Part shown: piece after piece, positions 48,243 through 61,270 of the stretch
Layout: every line of letters starts with the position of its first letter
How positions within the stretch are numbered: the stretch's first letter is position 1
DNA from: Galerina marginata
Taxonomy: Eukaryota; Basidiomycota; Agaricomycetes; Agaricales; Galerinaceae
Direction of reading: 5' to 3'
Length of the DNA: 64,000 nucleotides
Assembly: GCA_023014335.1 (NCBI GenBank)
Contig: JAECYW010000022.1
Coordinates: 930,001 to 994,000, forward strand
Notes under the pieces: generated by a model
Told to the model about the DNA's origin: nothing
What the model saw: the letters and a program-made list of their open reading frames with translations, nothing else
The model's database searches: none
Translations under genes and position numbers: made by a program

Positions 48243-49570
48243 ATGCCCTTTGAAGACCGTCGACTAGTCGGAATCCAGGCCGAAGGCGTGACCAATGTGT
48301 CGAGTAGGGATTTTCCTGGACATTATCCAGACGAAGATCACTCTTGGAACCTCGCAAAATTTAGAAAGGTGCGCACAGGTTATGTCAGGGATTTTTCATG
48401 GAATGAACTTTGCTTGGAAGGGCAGAATTTGACAGTGAAGGTTCAACGGTTATCTCAGCACTCGATAGACTTTGATATCGTGGGTGTGGATGCATCGATC
48501 GCCAATGCTTTTCGGAGGATCATGATTGCAGAGGTACGTCGTGCAATCTTTAAATTTTGGGTGATTCAAGCTCACGGACGGAAGGTCCCAACAGTGTGCA
48601 TAGAACAAGTTTTCGTGTGGAATAACACGACCGTCATCGCTGACGAAATAATGGCCCATCGACTGGGTCTTGTCCCTCTGAATGTAGATCCTGCGCTGAT
48701 GATCATGAAAAGTTCGTATTTCAATTCGTTACTTTGAGCATTGCTAATTTCCTGTGCTTAGATCGTGACGACCCTCCTACCGACCGAAATACGATTGTTT
48801 TCCACGTCGACATCGCCTGCGAGCGGAACCCACAAGCACCAAAAGGGTCAACGAACCCAAACGAACAGTACATCAATCACGAGTTCTTGTCGTCTCAACT
48901 AACGTGGACACCGGCGGGCGAGCAGGAGGAGGTGTTCAAAGCGAAAAAGCCAGGGCCGACGAACGGGAATATAGTGCTGGCGAAGCTGCGACCGGGCCAG
49001 CAGATCAACATGGAGCTGCATGCCGTGAAGGGGGTGGGGAAGGACCACGCAAAGTTCAGTCCAGTCGGTGCGTTTCTTTTTTATTAAATTTCTTCATATC
49101 GTTATTGACACGAAGCATTAGCAACTGCGTCGTACCGCCTTTTACCCCAAATCAAAATTACAAAACCAATCCCACCGAGCAGGGCAGAAAAGTTCCAAAA
49201 GTGCTTCTCACCTGGCGTGATCAGGATTGACGCGCGGACGCGGGAAGTGAGCGTGGACGAGCAGAATGTGCGGAATGACATGGTGAGCCGGGAGGCGCTG
49301 CGCCATCCGGAGTTTGCGGATTCGGTAGAGCTCAGTCGAGTGCGGGATTATTTCTTATGTACGTCCTCTTCTTGCGAATTTTTTTCAGTCCTCCTAACTT
49401 TTGTCTTTTCAGTCAACGTTGAATCAGAAGGCCCTTATGCCCCTGAACGTCTCCTTCCTGAGGCCATCAAGGTCATGCGAGAGAAGCTGGCCATTATCCG
49501 CCAGGCAGCAGAGGCCCTACGAGAAAAGTCTATAAGTGTGGACAACGATATTGTGATGGGAGATTCATGA
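48243..49570 (+). CDS. RPC40: RNA polymerase I and III subunit AC40
   Basis: This is the alpha-like subunit shared by Pol I and Pol III (RPAC1), which pairs with AC19 to seed enzyme assembly in the nucleus. Six exons, 48243..48368, 48426..48533, 48585..48711, 48762..49067, 49122..49358 and 49413..49570, close exactly to 353 residues. Hallmarks are VSSRDFPGHYPDEDHSWNL, the alpha-motif region IDFDIVGVDASIANAFRR with IMIAEVPTVCIE, DEIMAHRLGLVPL, a [30 protein letters not shown] segment, and FNVESEGPYAPERLLPEAIKVM. Length and domain order match fungal homologs. The ATG at 48243 was chosen because upstream frame has no ATG. Single-copy housekeeping gene and a useful synteny anchor. Confidence 0.95.
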
Positions 49571-49912
49571 TATGTACCACCATTTTTCTGTTGTACCTAT
49601 TGATGCTGTTCCTCGTCCGTCCTTCAGATCGTTTAGAGGACTGGTTGCAATGAATCGGATCATCCACGTTCACCTTTGACAATTGAAGGCAAATTTCAGT
49701 CGTTGGGTTTCTAAATTTCAACATCCCGGAACTCTTGATTTTTTTCTCGTGTAAATGTTGGTCACGTGCGAAAGGAATCCTAGTCGCGCGACCGCGACTG
49801 TCAGTGTCAACTTTCGAATGAGTCAATCATGATCACTGTCAACGATCGTCAATGAGCAAGCCGCTCACAGTTGCTTTAAAGGCAGCTTCACGAGTGCCTA
49901 CTTCATCTAACC
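49571..49912. other. Intergenic region between RPC40 and the first F-box/zinc-finger gene
   Basis: No gene recognised. It contains a self-complementary gatcactgtcaacgatcg-type stretch near 49830-49850. Confidence 0.35.
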
Positions 49913-52549
49913 ATGGCACCAAGCCAAGTGTCAAGGGAAGAGGACGATTTCGATAGCGCTCTTCTCGATCTGGCAGGCCCAGCCTCGGGTGGCTATAGTA
50001 AATTTCCACATTTTGTGATGTTTTCTCTCGTTCTAATATGAAGTCTAAGGAGCTAAGACCCGGGCACCAGCGAAACGAGCAACGACATATTCAACATCGC
50101 TTGCATCCAAGAAACATAATCAGCTCCAAAAGCCAAAGAGTCGTCAAAAGAAGAGCTTGAGTCTCCTCCTAACAATGCCCCTCGACGTGTTATATGAGGT
50201 CCGTCAGCCAATTACACTCTGATATTCATCGGCTGTGACATTAACCCTTCCTCCTTTATCACATTAGATTTTCGGCCAACTCAACCCAAAGGATATCCTC
50301 AGCCTGGCGAGGACGAGCAAGACCATCCGAGAAAGACTTATGTCGCGAGGCGCATTATCTGTGTGGAAAGCCGCCAGGAAACATCTTGATATTCCGAAAC
50401 CGCCCATCGATATGTCAGAGCCGGCTTGGGCAGCGTTGCTCTTTGGAAACACCTGTCACGTATGTCCGTCGATTGATGAGTTGGTTTATTGGTGATGCTG
50501 ATGATCGCAATCACGCCTCTCCCAGAACTGCGGCGCGAAGAACGTTCAGAATGTCGATTTCCTGCTGAGAAAGCGCCTTTGCTTGAAATGCAGGAAGAGC
50601 GGGTTCGTTTCATACCTTTACATTCCCTTAATTTACTTAAATTAATCTGTGGTTTGTCGTCAACAGTATCGTTGTGGAATCAAGGCTGAAAACAAACTTC
50701 CCGGCTTTAGATAGGTCGATTCTCGATCTCATCCCACACACAGACAGTACGTTCACTTGTGATTTGACAGACTTGATCACGTAATTGACTCGCTTCCCAT
50801 AGTCGGAGGATGGGCGAATTCACGCAGCAATAGCAGATTTTTCTGGAAAGAGGACGTGGAGAGGATGATTCAGACGGTGGCTACACTGGAGCAAACGGAG
50901 GATAAAATGGAAGAGTTCAAAGAGGAAAGAAAGAAGCTCGTGAAAAGCGTTCAGTTTGTGCGTCCGACCCTTACCTGGTTTGTGTTTTCTGACCTGTTGA
51001 GGTAGGCTGCTCGTGAATGCCGAGAATGGGTTGATAATCAAGACCGCGAACGTCAGATGGACAAAGAGATACTTGTGGAGAAACGTCGTGAAGCGTGTGT
51101 CTTCCGATTTAGAAACCATCCCACCCTCTGATTGATTTGTTGCTTTTAGGGTATTCAAACGATTCATCGAACTAGGTTACGATGAACAAGACCTAACGTG
51201 CCTAACATTTGACGAAGAGCTGCGGACGACCACGCAGCTTACGGAACGTAGTAGGTTTTTATTTTCGCTAATGTTCCGATTTGTGGGGTTCAAACATAGT
51301 CCGTTATCAGCCTGGCAACGTATTCGACCCTCCTTAGAACCGAAGGTCCGACAACGCCAGGAACAGAGAATCGAATTCGAATTGACTGCCTTGTGGGATT
51401 CCCGAATAACTATAGTCGACGATTTGTACGAAGGGTACAAACGGTCGCTCATCCCACCTCAGTGGAAATATTTACCCGGAACCCACGACATTTGCATGCT
51501 CGAACCATTTGCTCGGCTCATTCGGGCTCCTTCGGAGCCCGTCATCTCGCAAGAAGATTTCCAACAGTGGATAGATATGTTGCCTGAAATGCTTTCTTCA
51601 CTATCGGAGCAGAAGCGAAAATATTTTGGAACAATGCTTCCCGCCGCGAGTAGCACGCAGGCCAGCGATGAGAACCCGCAAGGCCGCGAGATACTTGATA
51701 CGGAGGCGTCCTCTGTTCCTCCCATCCAGAATATGATGGAGCTGGCGACTTCGGTACTCGAATGCCATGGGAGCTATGGCGCTCACGAGCATTGTGGTCT
51801 TGTTGGAGTGGAAGAATTTATGACGCATCATTGCGACTCTGAATGGCAAAGCTATTCCAACTCTTCTGCACCCTGGCTTGGCGATAGGGACCAAAATGTG
51901 AGGACCAAGTCAATCAAGTTCTCTGTCCATGGTGCAAAAACTGCAAGCCTACTTGTCCAACTGGCGGGACTGGATCCTAACACGGCGTCGACGTTTGATA
52001 TGGACGAGAAGGATCATCGATTTACTTGCTCTCGCTGCAGTCCTAGGCCGGGTTATCATGGATGGACTGCCGATGGATATTCGTGGCGTCGAGCTGTAAG
52101 TTTGTCCTCTCTGTCTTTCTTACAGCGAACATTTACATGGATTCAGATTTCACATGACATTCAAAACTATCATCGAGGCAAGACATGGGATGTGCGTCAG
52201 ACAGAGCCCTGCAGCTGGAAGATACTCTCCAATGCGATCACCGACGAATTAAAAGCGAAAGAACTGGCTGACCCTAAGTGGGACCAGGCATTATGGACAT
52301 GCGGCCGTTGCTCTATTTATATGACTGATCTACAACATCGCCACGATATTGTTCTACATCTTGCGACAGAGTATGTTGTTAAATCTGGATCTTCTGCGAC
52401 TCTACTCACCATTGATATCCAGACATGCCATCGTGGAACCGGAGGAACCCGCCGACCTTTTCATGTTCGAACAATTTCCCTCTGATTTCACAGAGAGAAT
52501 TGCATATTCTGTTCCGGGACCTTGGACCCCCAGCAGAGGATCAGTTTGA
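49913..52549 (+). CDS. F-box/zinc-finger family protein, copy 1
   Basis: Probable SCF ubiquitin-ligase adaptor of an uncharacterised mushroom family. About 11 exons join in frame to roughly 700 residues. Order: short acidic leader (MAPSQVSREEDDFDS); basic KKSLSLLLTMPLDVLYE leading into the F-box (IFGQLNPKDILSLARTSK); a CxxC-x17-CxxC zinc ribbon whose first pair spans an exon junction (TCH|NC...CLKC); an acidic-basic coiled coil (MEEFKEERKKLVKS); a large exon with conserved LPGTHDICMLEPFA, GVEEFMTHHC and RFTCSRC; and a final CxxC-x15-H-x4-H finger (WTCGRCSIYM...HLATEH). Splice positions match copies 2 and 3. No lesion was seen. Copies 1 and 2 are adjacent and most alike (both SLLLTMPLD). Confidence 0.8.
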
Positions 52550-52945
52550 ATTTTTATCTCTGCTTGAATGTGGAGGATTTAAGGAATGCATCTATACATG
52601 TTTTGAATTGTTCATGATAGGGATTGTGCGAAGTAGGTGATGTACCCCCGAACCTTGGCTTGTCAGGAGAGCGTAACTTTCACTCTCCTTTTCTAAGTCG
52701 GGTTATCCGTAGCTTGAATCGTATTTCCTTTTTTTGCGCATCCACTTTTTCAAGTAAGCTGTTCTGTTAGACTCCCGTTAAGCATTCAATATTCAAAATT
52801 TCAAATGACGAGCGGGGACCTCGGGCCGTCGTCAAAGCTCAGTTCGACGCTTGTCAAACATTTTAAATTTAACTGTCGTCAACGAACATGCAACTCAACG
52901 TTACCTTTGTAAGGTTAGCTTCCCAGATATTTCTGCCTCTAAGGC
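52550..52945. other. Spacer between F-box/zinc-finger copies 1 and 2
   Basis: AT-rich spacer with no gene. It contains inverted runs such as caaaatttcaaatg and attttaaattt. Confidence 0.4.
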
Positions 52946-55640
52946 ATGGCCCCAAGGTCCGCAAAGCTTCTCGCAAAATCTAAAATTCAACAAGTAGCAA
53001 CCGAGGAGGCGGATATCGGTGGCTTTGGTCGAGATGCAGGCGCTGCTACAAATGCTGGTGAGAATGAGGAAGCGGAAGGCGGTTTTTCTGGTGAGAGATA
53101 TGATTAAGGTTGTTATCTTCGCCATCTTCCCCCTTTCTGACATGAACTATGTTCAAAGGCAACGACCAAAAGACACCCAGAACCTGGCCAGCGACGAAAC
53201 GGGCGAAGGCATCTGTAATGTCGTCCCCAACCAAGAAAAATAACCCACTCTCGAAGCAGAAGAGGCGTCAAAAGAAGAGTCTAAGTCTTCTCCTAACAAT
53301 GCCTCTTGACCTCTTATTTGAAGTATGGCCTTGATACAGTACTCCGTTGTTGTGTCTCATGCCTCTAGATTTTCGGGTTTCTGAGCCCAAAGGATATTAT
53401 CAACCTAGCGAGGACTACCAAGGTTTTCCGCGAAACCCTGATGTCGCGAGGCGCCCTCACTGTCTGGAAATCGGCCAGGGAACGTTTTGATGCGCCAGAG
53501 CCACCAAGTGACATGTCAGAACCGGGTTGGGCAGCGTTGCTCTTTGGGAACGCCTGTCAGGTGTCCTTCGTTTGACATTGGTTTGTTAATGATGCTGATG
53601 ATGGTTTCTGCTAGAACTGCGGTGCGAAGAACGTCCAAAATGTTGATTTTATGTTGAGAAGGCGCCTCTGCCTGAAATGCCGGAAGAACGGGTTCGTTGC
53701 ACATCTCGACTTTGCTTCACAAAGCTTTTTTCAGTTGACCGTGAACAGTATCATTGTGGAGTCAAGGCTGAAGATAAACTTCCCGAATTTGGACAGGTCG
53801 ATTCTCGATCTTATCCCACACACTGACAGTACGTTTACATATGAACTGGCAACCTTTCTACGTGAATGACTCGCTTGGCTTATCTATTCCAGCCGGAGGA
53901 TGGGCACATTCCCGAAGTAGTAATCGATTTTTCTGGAAAGACGACGTGGAGAGCATGATCAAGAGGGTGGCTGATTTGGAGCAAACGAGTGACAGTTTAG
54001 AGGAGTTCAAGGAAGAACGAAAGAAACTGGTGGACAGCATCCAGTCCGTGAGTCTAACAGAGAATCTGATTTTCGCGATATTCTAAGCATTTTCTGACGT
54101 GATCGGATAGGCCGCTCGTGGATATCTCGAATGGGCTGAAAACCAAGGCCGCGAACGTCTGGAGGACAAAGTGGCCCAGATTGAGAAACGCCGTGAAGCG
54201 TTTGTTTTTCTATATCGTAAAACTATCCTGCTTTCTGATCCCAAATTGCTCTTTTTAGGATATACTGCCGATTCATAGAGCTAGGATACGATAAACAAGA
54301 CGTGACGTACTTGCGATTTGAGGCTGAGCTGAGCACGACAACACAGCTGACTGATCGTAGTGAGTCTCTGTCCTCATTCACTCTTCGGCTTGAGGATAGT
54401 AATTTAATCATTAGTCTGGCAACGTATTCGACCCATATTGGAACCCCGTGTGCAACAACGTCAAAAGGAAAGACTCGACAAAGAACTCGCTGCCTTGAAA
54501 AATTCACGAAGAAATATTCTCCGTGCCTTATATCAAACTTACCGGCACTCGCTTGTTTCATCACAGTGGAAGTACCTACCCAGGACCCTCGAGATATGCC
54601 AACTTGAACCGTTCGCTCAGGTGATTGACGCACCACCCGACGTTGCAGTCAAATCCGAAGACTTTGCACCTGGGATGGAGATCTTGCCTGAATTGCTGTC
54701 TTCGCTCTCAGATACGAAAAGAAAGGAGTTTCGAAAGATGCTGTTAGAAGTGAAGACTGTACAGCAAAGTGATGGCCAACATGAAAAAGGGCCAATTGAA
54801 CCGGGACCATCGTCGTCGCATGAGCCTCCAGACTTGTTGGACCTGGCCACGTCGGTGTTTGAGTGCCACCAGAGTTACGGTATCCATGATCCCTCTGGAA
54901 TTGTCGGGGTGGAAGAAATTTTGACACATCACTGCGATGCTGAGCGAAGAGAGTCAACTACAATGGATTGGTACGAATGGTACATCGACATTCGTGATCC
55001 CACGAGATCGGTCAAATACTCTTTCCAAGGCTCAATGACGGCAAATTTGCTGGTCCAGTTGACTGGACTGGATCCTGCCACGGCTTTAGCTTCGGAGATG
55101 GATGAGAAAGATCTTCGGTACACCTGCCGCCGCTGTACACCTGAGCAAGATTTTCTCTGCAGGTGGATCGCAGAAGGATATTCATGGCGTCGAGCAGTAA
55201 GTCTGTCCTTTTTATTGTTGTCCCTCAGACAGGGTGCTAACAGAAAGCCAGATCTCTCATGATATTCAAGGCAATCATCATGGACGACGCAGGGGTGAGG
55301 CAGAGAGCTGCAAATGGGAGGTACTTTCAGACACGATTGCTGAAGAATTAAGAGCGAAAGAACGGACTGACGGTAAATGGAATGCAGCGATGTGGACTTG
55401 TGGTCATTGCTCCCTTTATATGAGCGATAAGGGATATCGCAACGATATCATTCAACATCTTGAGGCCAAGTGAGTTGTTACATGTATACTTACTCCAGAT
55501 GTTTCCAATTGTGCTTACTTTGGATCTGTAGACACGCGATCATGGAACCGAAGGAGCCAGATGACCTGTTCATGTTCGAGCGATTCGCCTCTAATTTCAA
55601 GCAGAGAACTACATTCTTTGTCCCAGAACCGGAAGATTAA
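52946..55640 (+). CDS. F-box/zinc-finger family protein, copy 2
   Basis: Tandem paralog of copy 1 with the same exon plan and about 700 residues. The leader is MAPRSAKLLAKS and is longer and less acidic. Landmarks are KKSLSLLLTMPLDLLFE, F-box IFGFLSPKDIINLARTTK, zinc ribbon CQ|NCGAKN...RLCLKC, LEEFKEERKKLVDS coiled coil, LPRTLEICQLEPFAQ, GVEEILTHHC, RYTCRRC and the terminal finger WTCGHCSLYM...HLEAKH. It ends MFERFASNFKQ, then EPED and the stop at 55638-55640. The intron after the F-box start uses gtatgg as donor. The paralogs differ mostly in the leader and in the linker around ISHDIQGNHHG. Confidence 0.8.
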
Positions 55641-56096
55641 ATTTTCTTGCCAAGGAGTAGTGGACATTTGCCTCTCTTTTACGCCTGTTTTCATAACGCT
55701 TGAAACAAATTTGGACGGTCACAAAGGCCATGAACAAAGTTGTAATAAAACGTGGACAGTTTGAGAAGGCGATTTATACCATCGATTTTAACTGCGTTTA
55801 GCCAGATTTGTTCATCACCTAGTAGTTCAATATAGACGTCCAATGCTCACAATCGATGCGAAATTGCGAATGATACTGTATATTCTAAAAATAGCAATGA
55901 CCATCAAGTCGCGTCCTTAAATCTTCATCACATGCTCTAATTATACGCCGTGTGGTGAGTCTGACATTCATTGACACGCACAGCGCTGACACTGCCATAG
56001 ATACTGACTCGGAGCGTGAAAGGCTTGAAGTCAACCTACCACTCAATTTGAGAATCGTCATCTGCTCATTTCCTGCTCATACTCTCTTGGGACGCA
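55641..56096. other. Spacer between F-box/zinc-finger copies 2 and 3
   Basis: No gene recognised; AT-rich. Confidence 0.4.
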
Positions 56097-58602
56097 ATGG
56101 AACACAGGTCAATGGCTGCAGCCAAACTCGAAGGAATAGTCGACGAACCAGGAGTTTCTTCTGGTGCCAACCGACAGAAGCCGTTGGCCAAGCGGCCAAG
56201 GACCACGGGCCCATCTCTCTTGAGCGCACAGAAATCGCCCTCGAAGCCAACAGCAAAGGGAAGGAAGACCCTTAGTCTTCTGCCCGCCATGCCTCTCGAC
56301 CTTCTTTTTGAGGTACGAGCATCGATCTCTTTGACTGAACCTCGAGTCTAATATCCATTGAAGATTATTGGTTTCCTTACTCCAAAGGATATCATCAGTG
56401 TTTCGAGGACAAACAAGCTTTTCAGGGAGACCCTCAGATCGCGAAATGCTACCACGGTTTGGAAAGCCGCAAGACGGCGATTGGGCGTACCAGAACCTCC
56501 AAGTGACATCTCGGAAGCTGCTTGGGCAGCTTTGTTATTTGGAAATGTGTGCCAAGTAAGAATGTCTTCAAATTTTCAAGTCGGCACCCTTCACAGTTTT
56601 TTTCTTCAAGCACTGCGGGGCCAGAAACATCCAGCAGATTGACTTCTTACTTCGACGACGTCTCTGCACAACTTGCAAGAAAAGCCAGTCAGTTTGCATC
56701 TTTCTTTCGTTTTTCTATACCCTACTCATAGATTTTTAGCCTCATTGTAGCGTCTCGTTTGAAAGTACGCTTTCCTGGTGTAAACAAATCTGTCCTTGAT
56801 TTCATCTCTCACACGAATGGTGAGGCTGTCCTGCTTTTGCTTGACCTGTTTAGGTAACGTTTAACTTGTTGTAGTTGGCGGATGGGCACATGGTCATCGC
56901 AGCAGTAGTCAATTCTACTTGGCCATGGACATCGAGAAGATCGTTCAGAAATTATCCGACTACGACCAGGCAGGATCTCTCAAAAGTCTAGGTGACTTCA
57001 AGGCCCAGCGAATTCAGCTGGTGCAGGAAATCCAATCTGTGAGTCTTTTTAGTTTGTCAGGTAGTTGTGATAACAATTGAATTTAAAGCATCGCCTCGTT
57101 GTAGAACGCGGCTCGCTATCAGAAATGGTTTACGGACACTACACGGGAACATAAGGAAGATCGATATAATCGCCAAGACGAGCGTAGACATGCGTAGGTT
57201 GCTTTCACGTCCGAAGATGCTTTCTTTTCTGAAACTTATTTTCTGTTAGTGTATTTGAAAGATTTATGCAACTAGGCTACACTAAGGAAGAGATTTCTGC
57301 GCACCAATTCCTCCCAGAATTTAGCAACCCAACACCGCTTACAGAACGCAGTAGGTTTCCATCATACCTCCCTAATATGTACTGTTGAACTGAAAAAGTA
57401 TTCCCAGTTTGGCAGCAGGTTCGTGCCCGTGTCGAACCAAAGCTGCTGGAACAAAGACAGGCTCGTCACGATAAAGAATTGGCCGCGGTTAAAAACTCTC
57501 GGATTCAGATTGTTCATGAGCGGTATACCACGTTCAAGAGCCTTCTCTCCCCGTCGCAATGGAGGCATCTTCCTCGAAGCATCGACATCTGTAGATTCAT
57601 GCCTTTCGCTCAGATCATTAATTCTCCTGCCGAGTCAAGAATTGGTGCAAAGGACTTCGACCAAGCCATGGCCGATCTACCTGAACTCCTCTCTGCGGCA
57701 TCAGACGCGAAGAAACGCAGACTTCGGGACCTGCTTCCAGCTGAGATTACTTTTTTGCAGCTTGGTCGAGGGGGTAGTTCCTCGGAACCTGACCATTTGG
57801 ACTTGGCTATTTCAGTTTTTGAATGCTACACGGAGCGTGGTCGTCATGATGCTTCATTCGTTCTCGACGGTGTGGAAGATATTATGACGCATCATTGTAA
57901 TGACGACTCTCACGGGCTTGCAAGCGCGTCGTCTTATCGTCGGTATCCTGGATCGCAGTCGCGTACGGGCGAGCTTCGCTTCAGTAAAGAGGGCTCCGCT
58001 GTTGCCAGCACTCTTGTCCATCTTGCCGGTCTCGACTCCAGGACTGCTTTAGCAGCTGATTTAGATGAGAAAGACCTTCGATTTGCCTGCTCGAGGTGTC
58101 TTGCTCAGAAAGAAGACGACGGGACATGGAGTCGTTGTGGGTATTCTTGGCGTACAGCTGTGGGTATTAATTCGTCCACGATCTATCTTCCTTCTCAAAT
58201 AATAGATGGTCGAGTAGATCTCCCATGGGTTGACGAACTCGCACTCTCCAAATTCTGATCTTTCCTGGACCATCCTCTCCAATCAAGATGCCGATGCAAC
58301 CAGGGAAAAGGAACGGAGTGACCCAAAATGGGACACGCGCCTCTGGACATGCAGCCATTGCTCCGTATACATGGGAGACTTGCAATCTCGTAGTGTAATC
58401 CTGCAACATCTTGAAACTGAGTATGTCGGAAGCATTTTGTGTCATCACTTCCGTTATGACTGATGATCTACGAACCAGGCATAATATTTCCACTCCGACT
58501 GAGCCGCAAGACCTTTTTTTGTTCGAGAGATTTCGTAGGCTGTTTTGGGAGGAGATCACATTTCCTGTTGACGAGCCCGACGAAGACAGGCGATCCCTAT
58601 AA
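56097..58602 (+). CDS. F-box/zinc-finger family protein, copy 3
   Basis: A more diverged paralog of copies 1 and 2, closer to copy 4 in the F-box part (TPKDIISVSRTNKLFRETLR against APKDIINVSRTNKLFRETLR). The leader MEHRSMAAAKLEG is intronless. Landmarks are KTLSLLPAMPLDLLFE, zinc ribbon CQ|HCGARN...RLCTTC, GGWAHGHRSSS, LPRSIDICRFMPFAQ, GVEDIMTHHC, RFACSRC and the terminal finger WTCSHCSVYM...HLETEH. The exon after SWRTA begins ISHGLTNSHSPNSD and needs the second tag acceptor at about 58215. It ends EDRRSL with the stop at 58600-58602. About 680 residues, no lesion seen. Confidence 0.78.
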
Positions 58603-59234
58603 CGGCTAGTTCATTCGCGTGGTGCTTTCTATTAAATAAATTATTTCCTTGGTATTTTCTATTGGGCTTGGGCGAATTGGTTTGAAGAACGACCTGGATT
58701 CCTGCCAAGTGTGTTACCTTGCTCAGTTTGTTGACAATCTAGAAATTTACGTGGCACAATACTTACTCAAGAAGCGGAGGTACAAATAGAAACAACTTTT
58801 CCACGAATCTTCATTGCCTCCTTGCTGCATCCTCCATTCATCCTTAATCGCGTACGATAAGGGTCGACGAAGTTTACCAATATATTTTTGGTGGCAACTC
58901 CCCTACGTGTGCTATCTTAACTTTCTTTTAACACCTCTCTGGTTCTGGCCAAAATCAACCAACGTCAAGGTTTTCCCGACTTAGAAGAATCCCGAGCATT
59001 AAATTTTCAATCGGTTGACCTTGTTGGCTCGACCGGGCAAGTCCTCGACTTATACTCAACTTCTGAACTCTTCTTACCTGATAATTTCCAATGCTCATAC
59101 AGAATCACTCGCTCGGTCATTCTAAGCAGCCCCAGCGGTATGACGCAATGCGCCGATGTATCGGCACTCAGTGACTCAAGACGAAAATATGTCAACAGAC
59201 CACCGGTGGGCTTGCTTCTCGAACCATAACTACC
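58603..59234. other. Upstream region of aldo-keto reductase 1
   Basis: No gene; part of the duplicated flank. Confidence 0.4.
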
Positions 59235-60690
59235 ATGACCATTCAATCCGTCCCATCTTTCACTCTCCTTGATGGCACAACCATCCCTTGGATCGCCTGG
59301 GGGAACGGGACAGGCTTAGCAAACACAAGTGCTGTCGATTGCGGCCAACTGGCGCTGGACAGTGGGATTCGACATATCGACACAGCTCAGTTGTATAAGA
59401 CTGAGAAAGAGACTGGAGAGGCAATCGCGAAGTCATCACTGAACCGTGACGATGTCTATGTCACATCGAAGCGTATGCCGCATTGGATATATTCCGGTGT
59501 TCATTCATTGATCTTCAACCTCTAGTCGCCCCCAACGCTGACGGTTCTCCACTTCCACTAGACAAGGTGGTCAGCTCTGTGAAGGAGTCTACCGATAGGC
59601 TTGGCTTCATACCAGATCTTTATCTCATACACAATCCATTCGTCGCTGCTCCGGGGGACTTGAAGGCCATGTGGAAGATCTTAGAAGACCTCAAGTCAGA
59701 AGGCAAACTCAAGAGTATCGGCGTGAGCAACTTCAGGCCACAAGACCTCGAGACGATTTTAGACGGTGCCAAATATAAACCTGTGATTAACCAAGTGCGC
59801 TTTTCTTCCTAATTGATTGTTTTCCTTTTACCCATTTAACGACAATCATTAAATAACTGGAAGATCGAGTTCCATCCTTATGTATTGACGCATCTTCAAC
59901 CGGTACTGGACTTACAAGCTAAACATGGGATACTCACGGCGTCCTTCGGCGCGCTCTCGCCTACTCTGCGTCACCCTACTGGTGGCCCGCTCAAACCCGT
60001 CCTAGAACGGATCGCCGAACGTATTTCCAAGGTGGTAGGAAAGAAAGTGGACGCAAACACTGTACTTCTCCTCTGGACTCGTGCGCAAGGGGTGGTCGCG
60101 GTAACTGCCAGTGGTACTCCTGAGCGAATTCAAGGTCTCGGCGAAATTGCCACATTTCCTGACCTCTTGGAGGAAGAGGAGGTAGATGAAATCACACGTG
60201 TTGGCAAGACCGTTCATTATAGGTATTATGTATGTATTTATCCTTTCCACTGTCCGCTGTTAAGTTACTCTTTTACTAGACGCGGCAGATGGAAAAAGAT
60301 TTCCCAGTGCCGAAACTTCCACGCGAATGAGTGATAGTTGTTGGTAAAGAAGTTAGTAATATTGTATTCTCTACTTTTCTTTGCATGTTACATGTTACCG
60401 TTCAAATACTAGGCATGTTATCTTCGACATTCCGGCGAGTGCCTGCACATTTGATAATTATACGTTCACAAGCACCACTTCAAGGTGTTTTTACTCCCCT
60501 TATCTCACTATCAATGAACCATAGGTCCTTAAATGATCAATCTTGTTTTTTTGGCTGGGAACGCTCTTCTGGACGGAGCTTCAGCAACCTTGGCAGAAAC
60601 GTGGTCGTTACAGCCGCGTCAATCTTTTCTGGATGTCGTTCCTATACACGGACCCGAGAGAAATGAGGTAATAAGTACTTCGTGAGTCGT
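58670..60690. repeat. Tandem duplication unit 1 (aldo-keto reductase)
   Basis: A segment of about 2.0 kb, including the reductase gene and both flanks, repeats in 60700-62720. Shared flanks include ttcctgc(c/t)aagtg...cttg before the gene, a cctccttgctgc block, ggtcattctaagcag just upstream, and gga(g/c)cttcagcaac after it. The genes are much more alike than the flanks. Limits are approximate. Confidence 0.75.
59235..60330 (+). CDS. Aldo-keto reductase, copy 1
   Basis: NADPH-dependent reductase of carbonyl substrates with a TIM-barrel fold, cytosolic. Four exons, 59235..59472, 59526..59794, 59864..60229 and 60280..60330, close exactly to 307 residues. Catalytic tetrad candidates are Asp in HIDTAQLY, the Tyr of the same motif, Lys in YVTSK just before intron 1, and His in LYLIHNP. 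Cofactor and family motifs are [13 protein letters not shown], a NQIEFHPY strand, and a [15 protein letters not shown] segment corresponding to the usual IPKS motif, here V-T-A-S instead. That change may alter NADP contact. The tail is [16 protein letters not shown]. The substrate is unknown. It lies between F-box copies 3 and 4, next to its duplicate. Confidence 0.88.
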
Positions 60691-61270
60691 GACTTTCGTG
60701 GATTTGGCTTGGAACAAGCTATATTCCTGCTAAGTGGGTCATCCTACTCACCTTGTTCAACCAAGACACTTATTTGCGGCACGATTTGAATTTGGACTAC
60801 TTACTTTGCGAATTGGCGAGGGCCCTAAGGGAAACGCCACCCTAATGGAGGTACGATAGCATTCGTAACAACCTTTCCACGAATAGCTGATGGTCATGGC
60901 CGTCACTGCCTCCTTGCTGCCACTTTCAGCGATTCTCCAGTCGCATATGAAAAGGGTCGACGAGTTTCGCCATTCTATTTTGCATGGAAACTCCCCTACG
61001 TATGCGATCCTAACTGTCCCATGCTGGCCGAAATCATCCAACACCAAGTTTTCCCGAACATGAATTTTCAATTGCCAGTAGGTATAATCTTGTCGGCTTA
61101 GCAGGGTAACACACGACTTATAATTAACTTCTGAACACTTCTTATCTGGCTTATACAGAAATAGTGGCTTGGTCATTCTAAGCAGCGATATGACTCACAC
61201 TCAGATCAGGTCGAGTCACAATGAAAGCATATCAACTGATCTGCGGGCTTGCTTCTCATATCAAATCAAC
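60331..61270. other. Spacer between the two reductase genes
   Basis: Open frames here (for example 60331-60666) correspond to duplicated non-coding flank and are not called. Confidence 0.4.
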
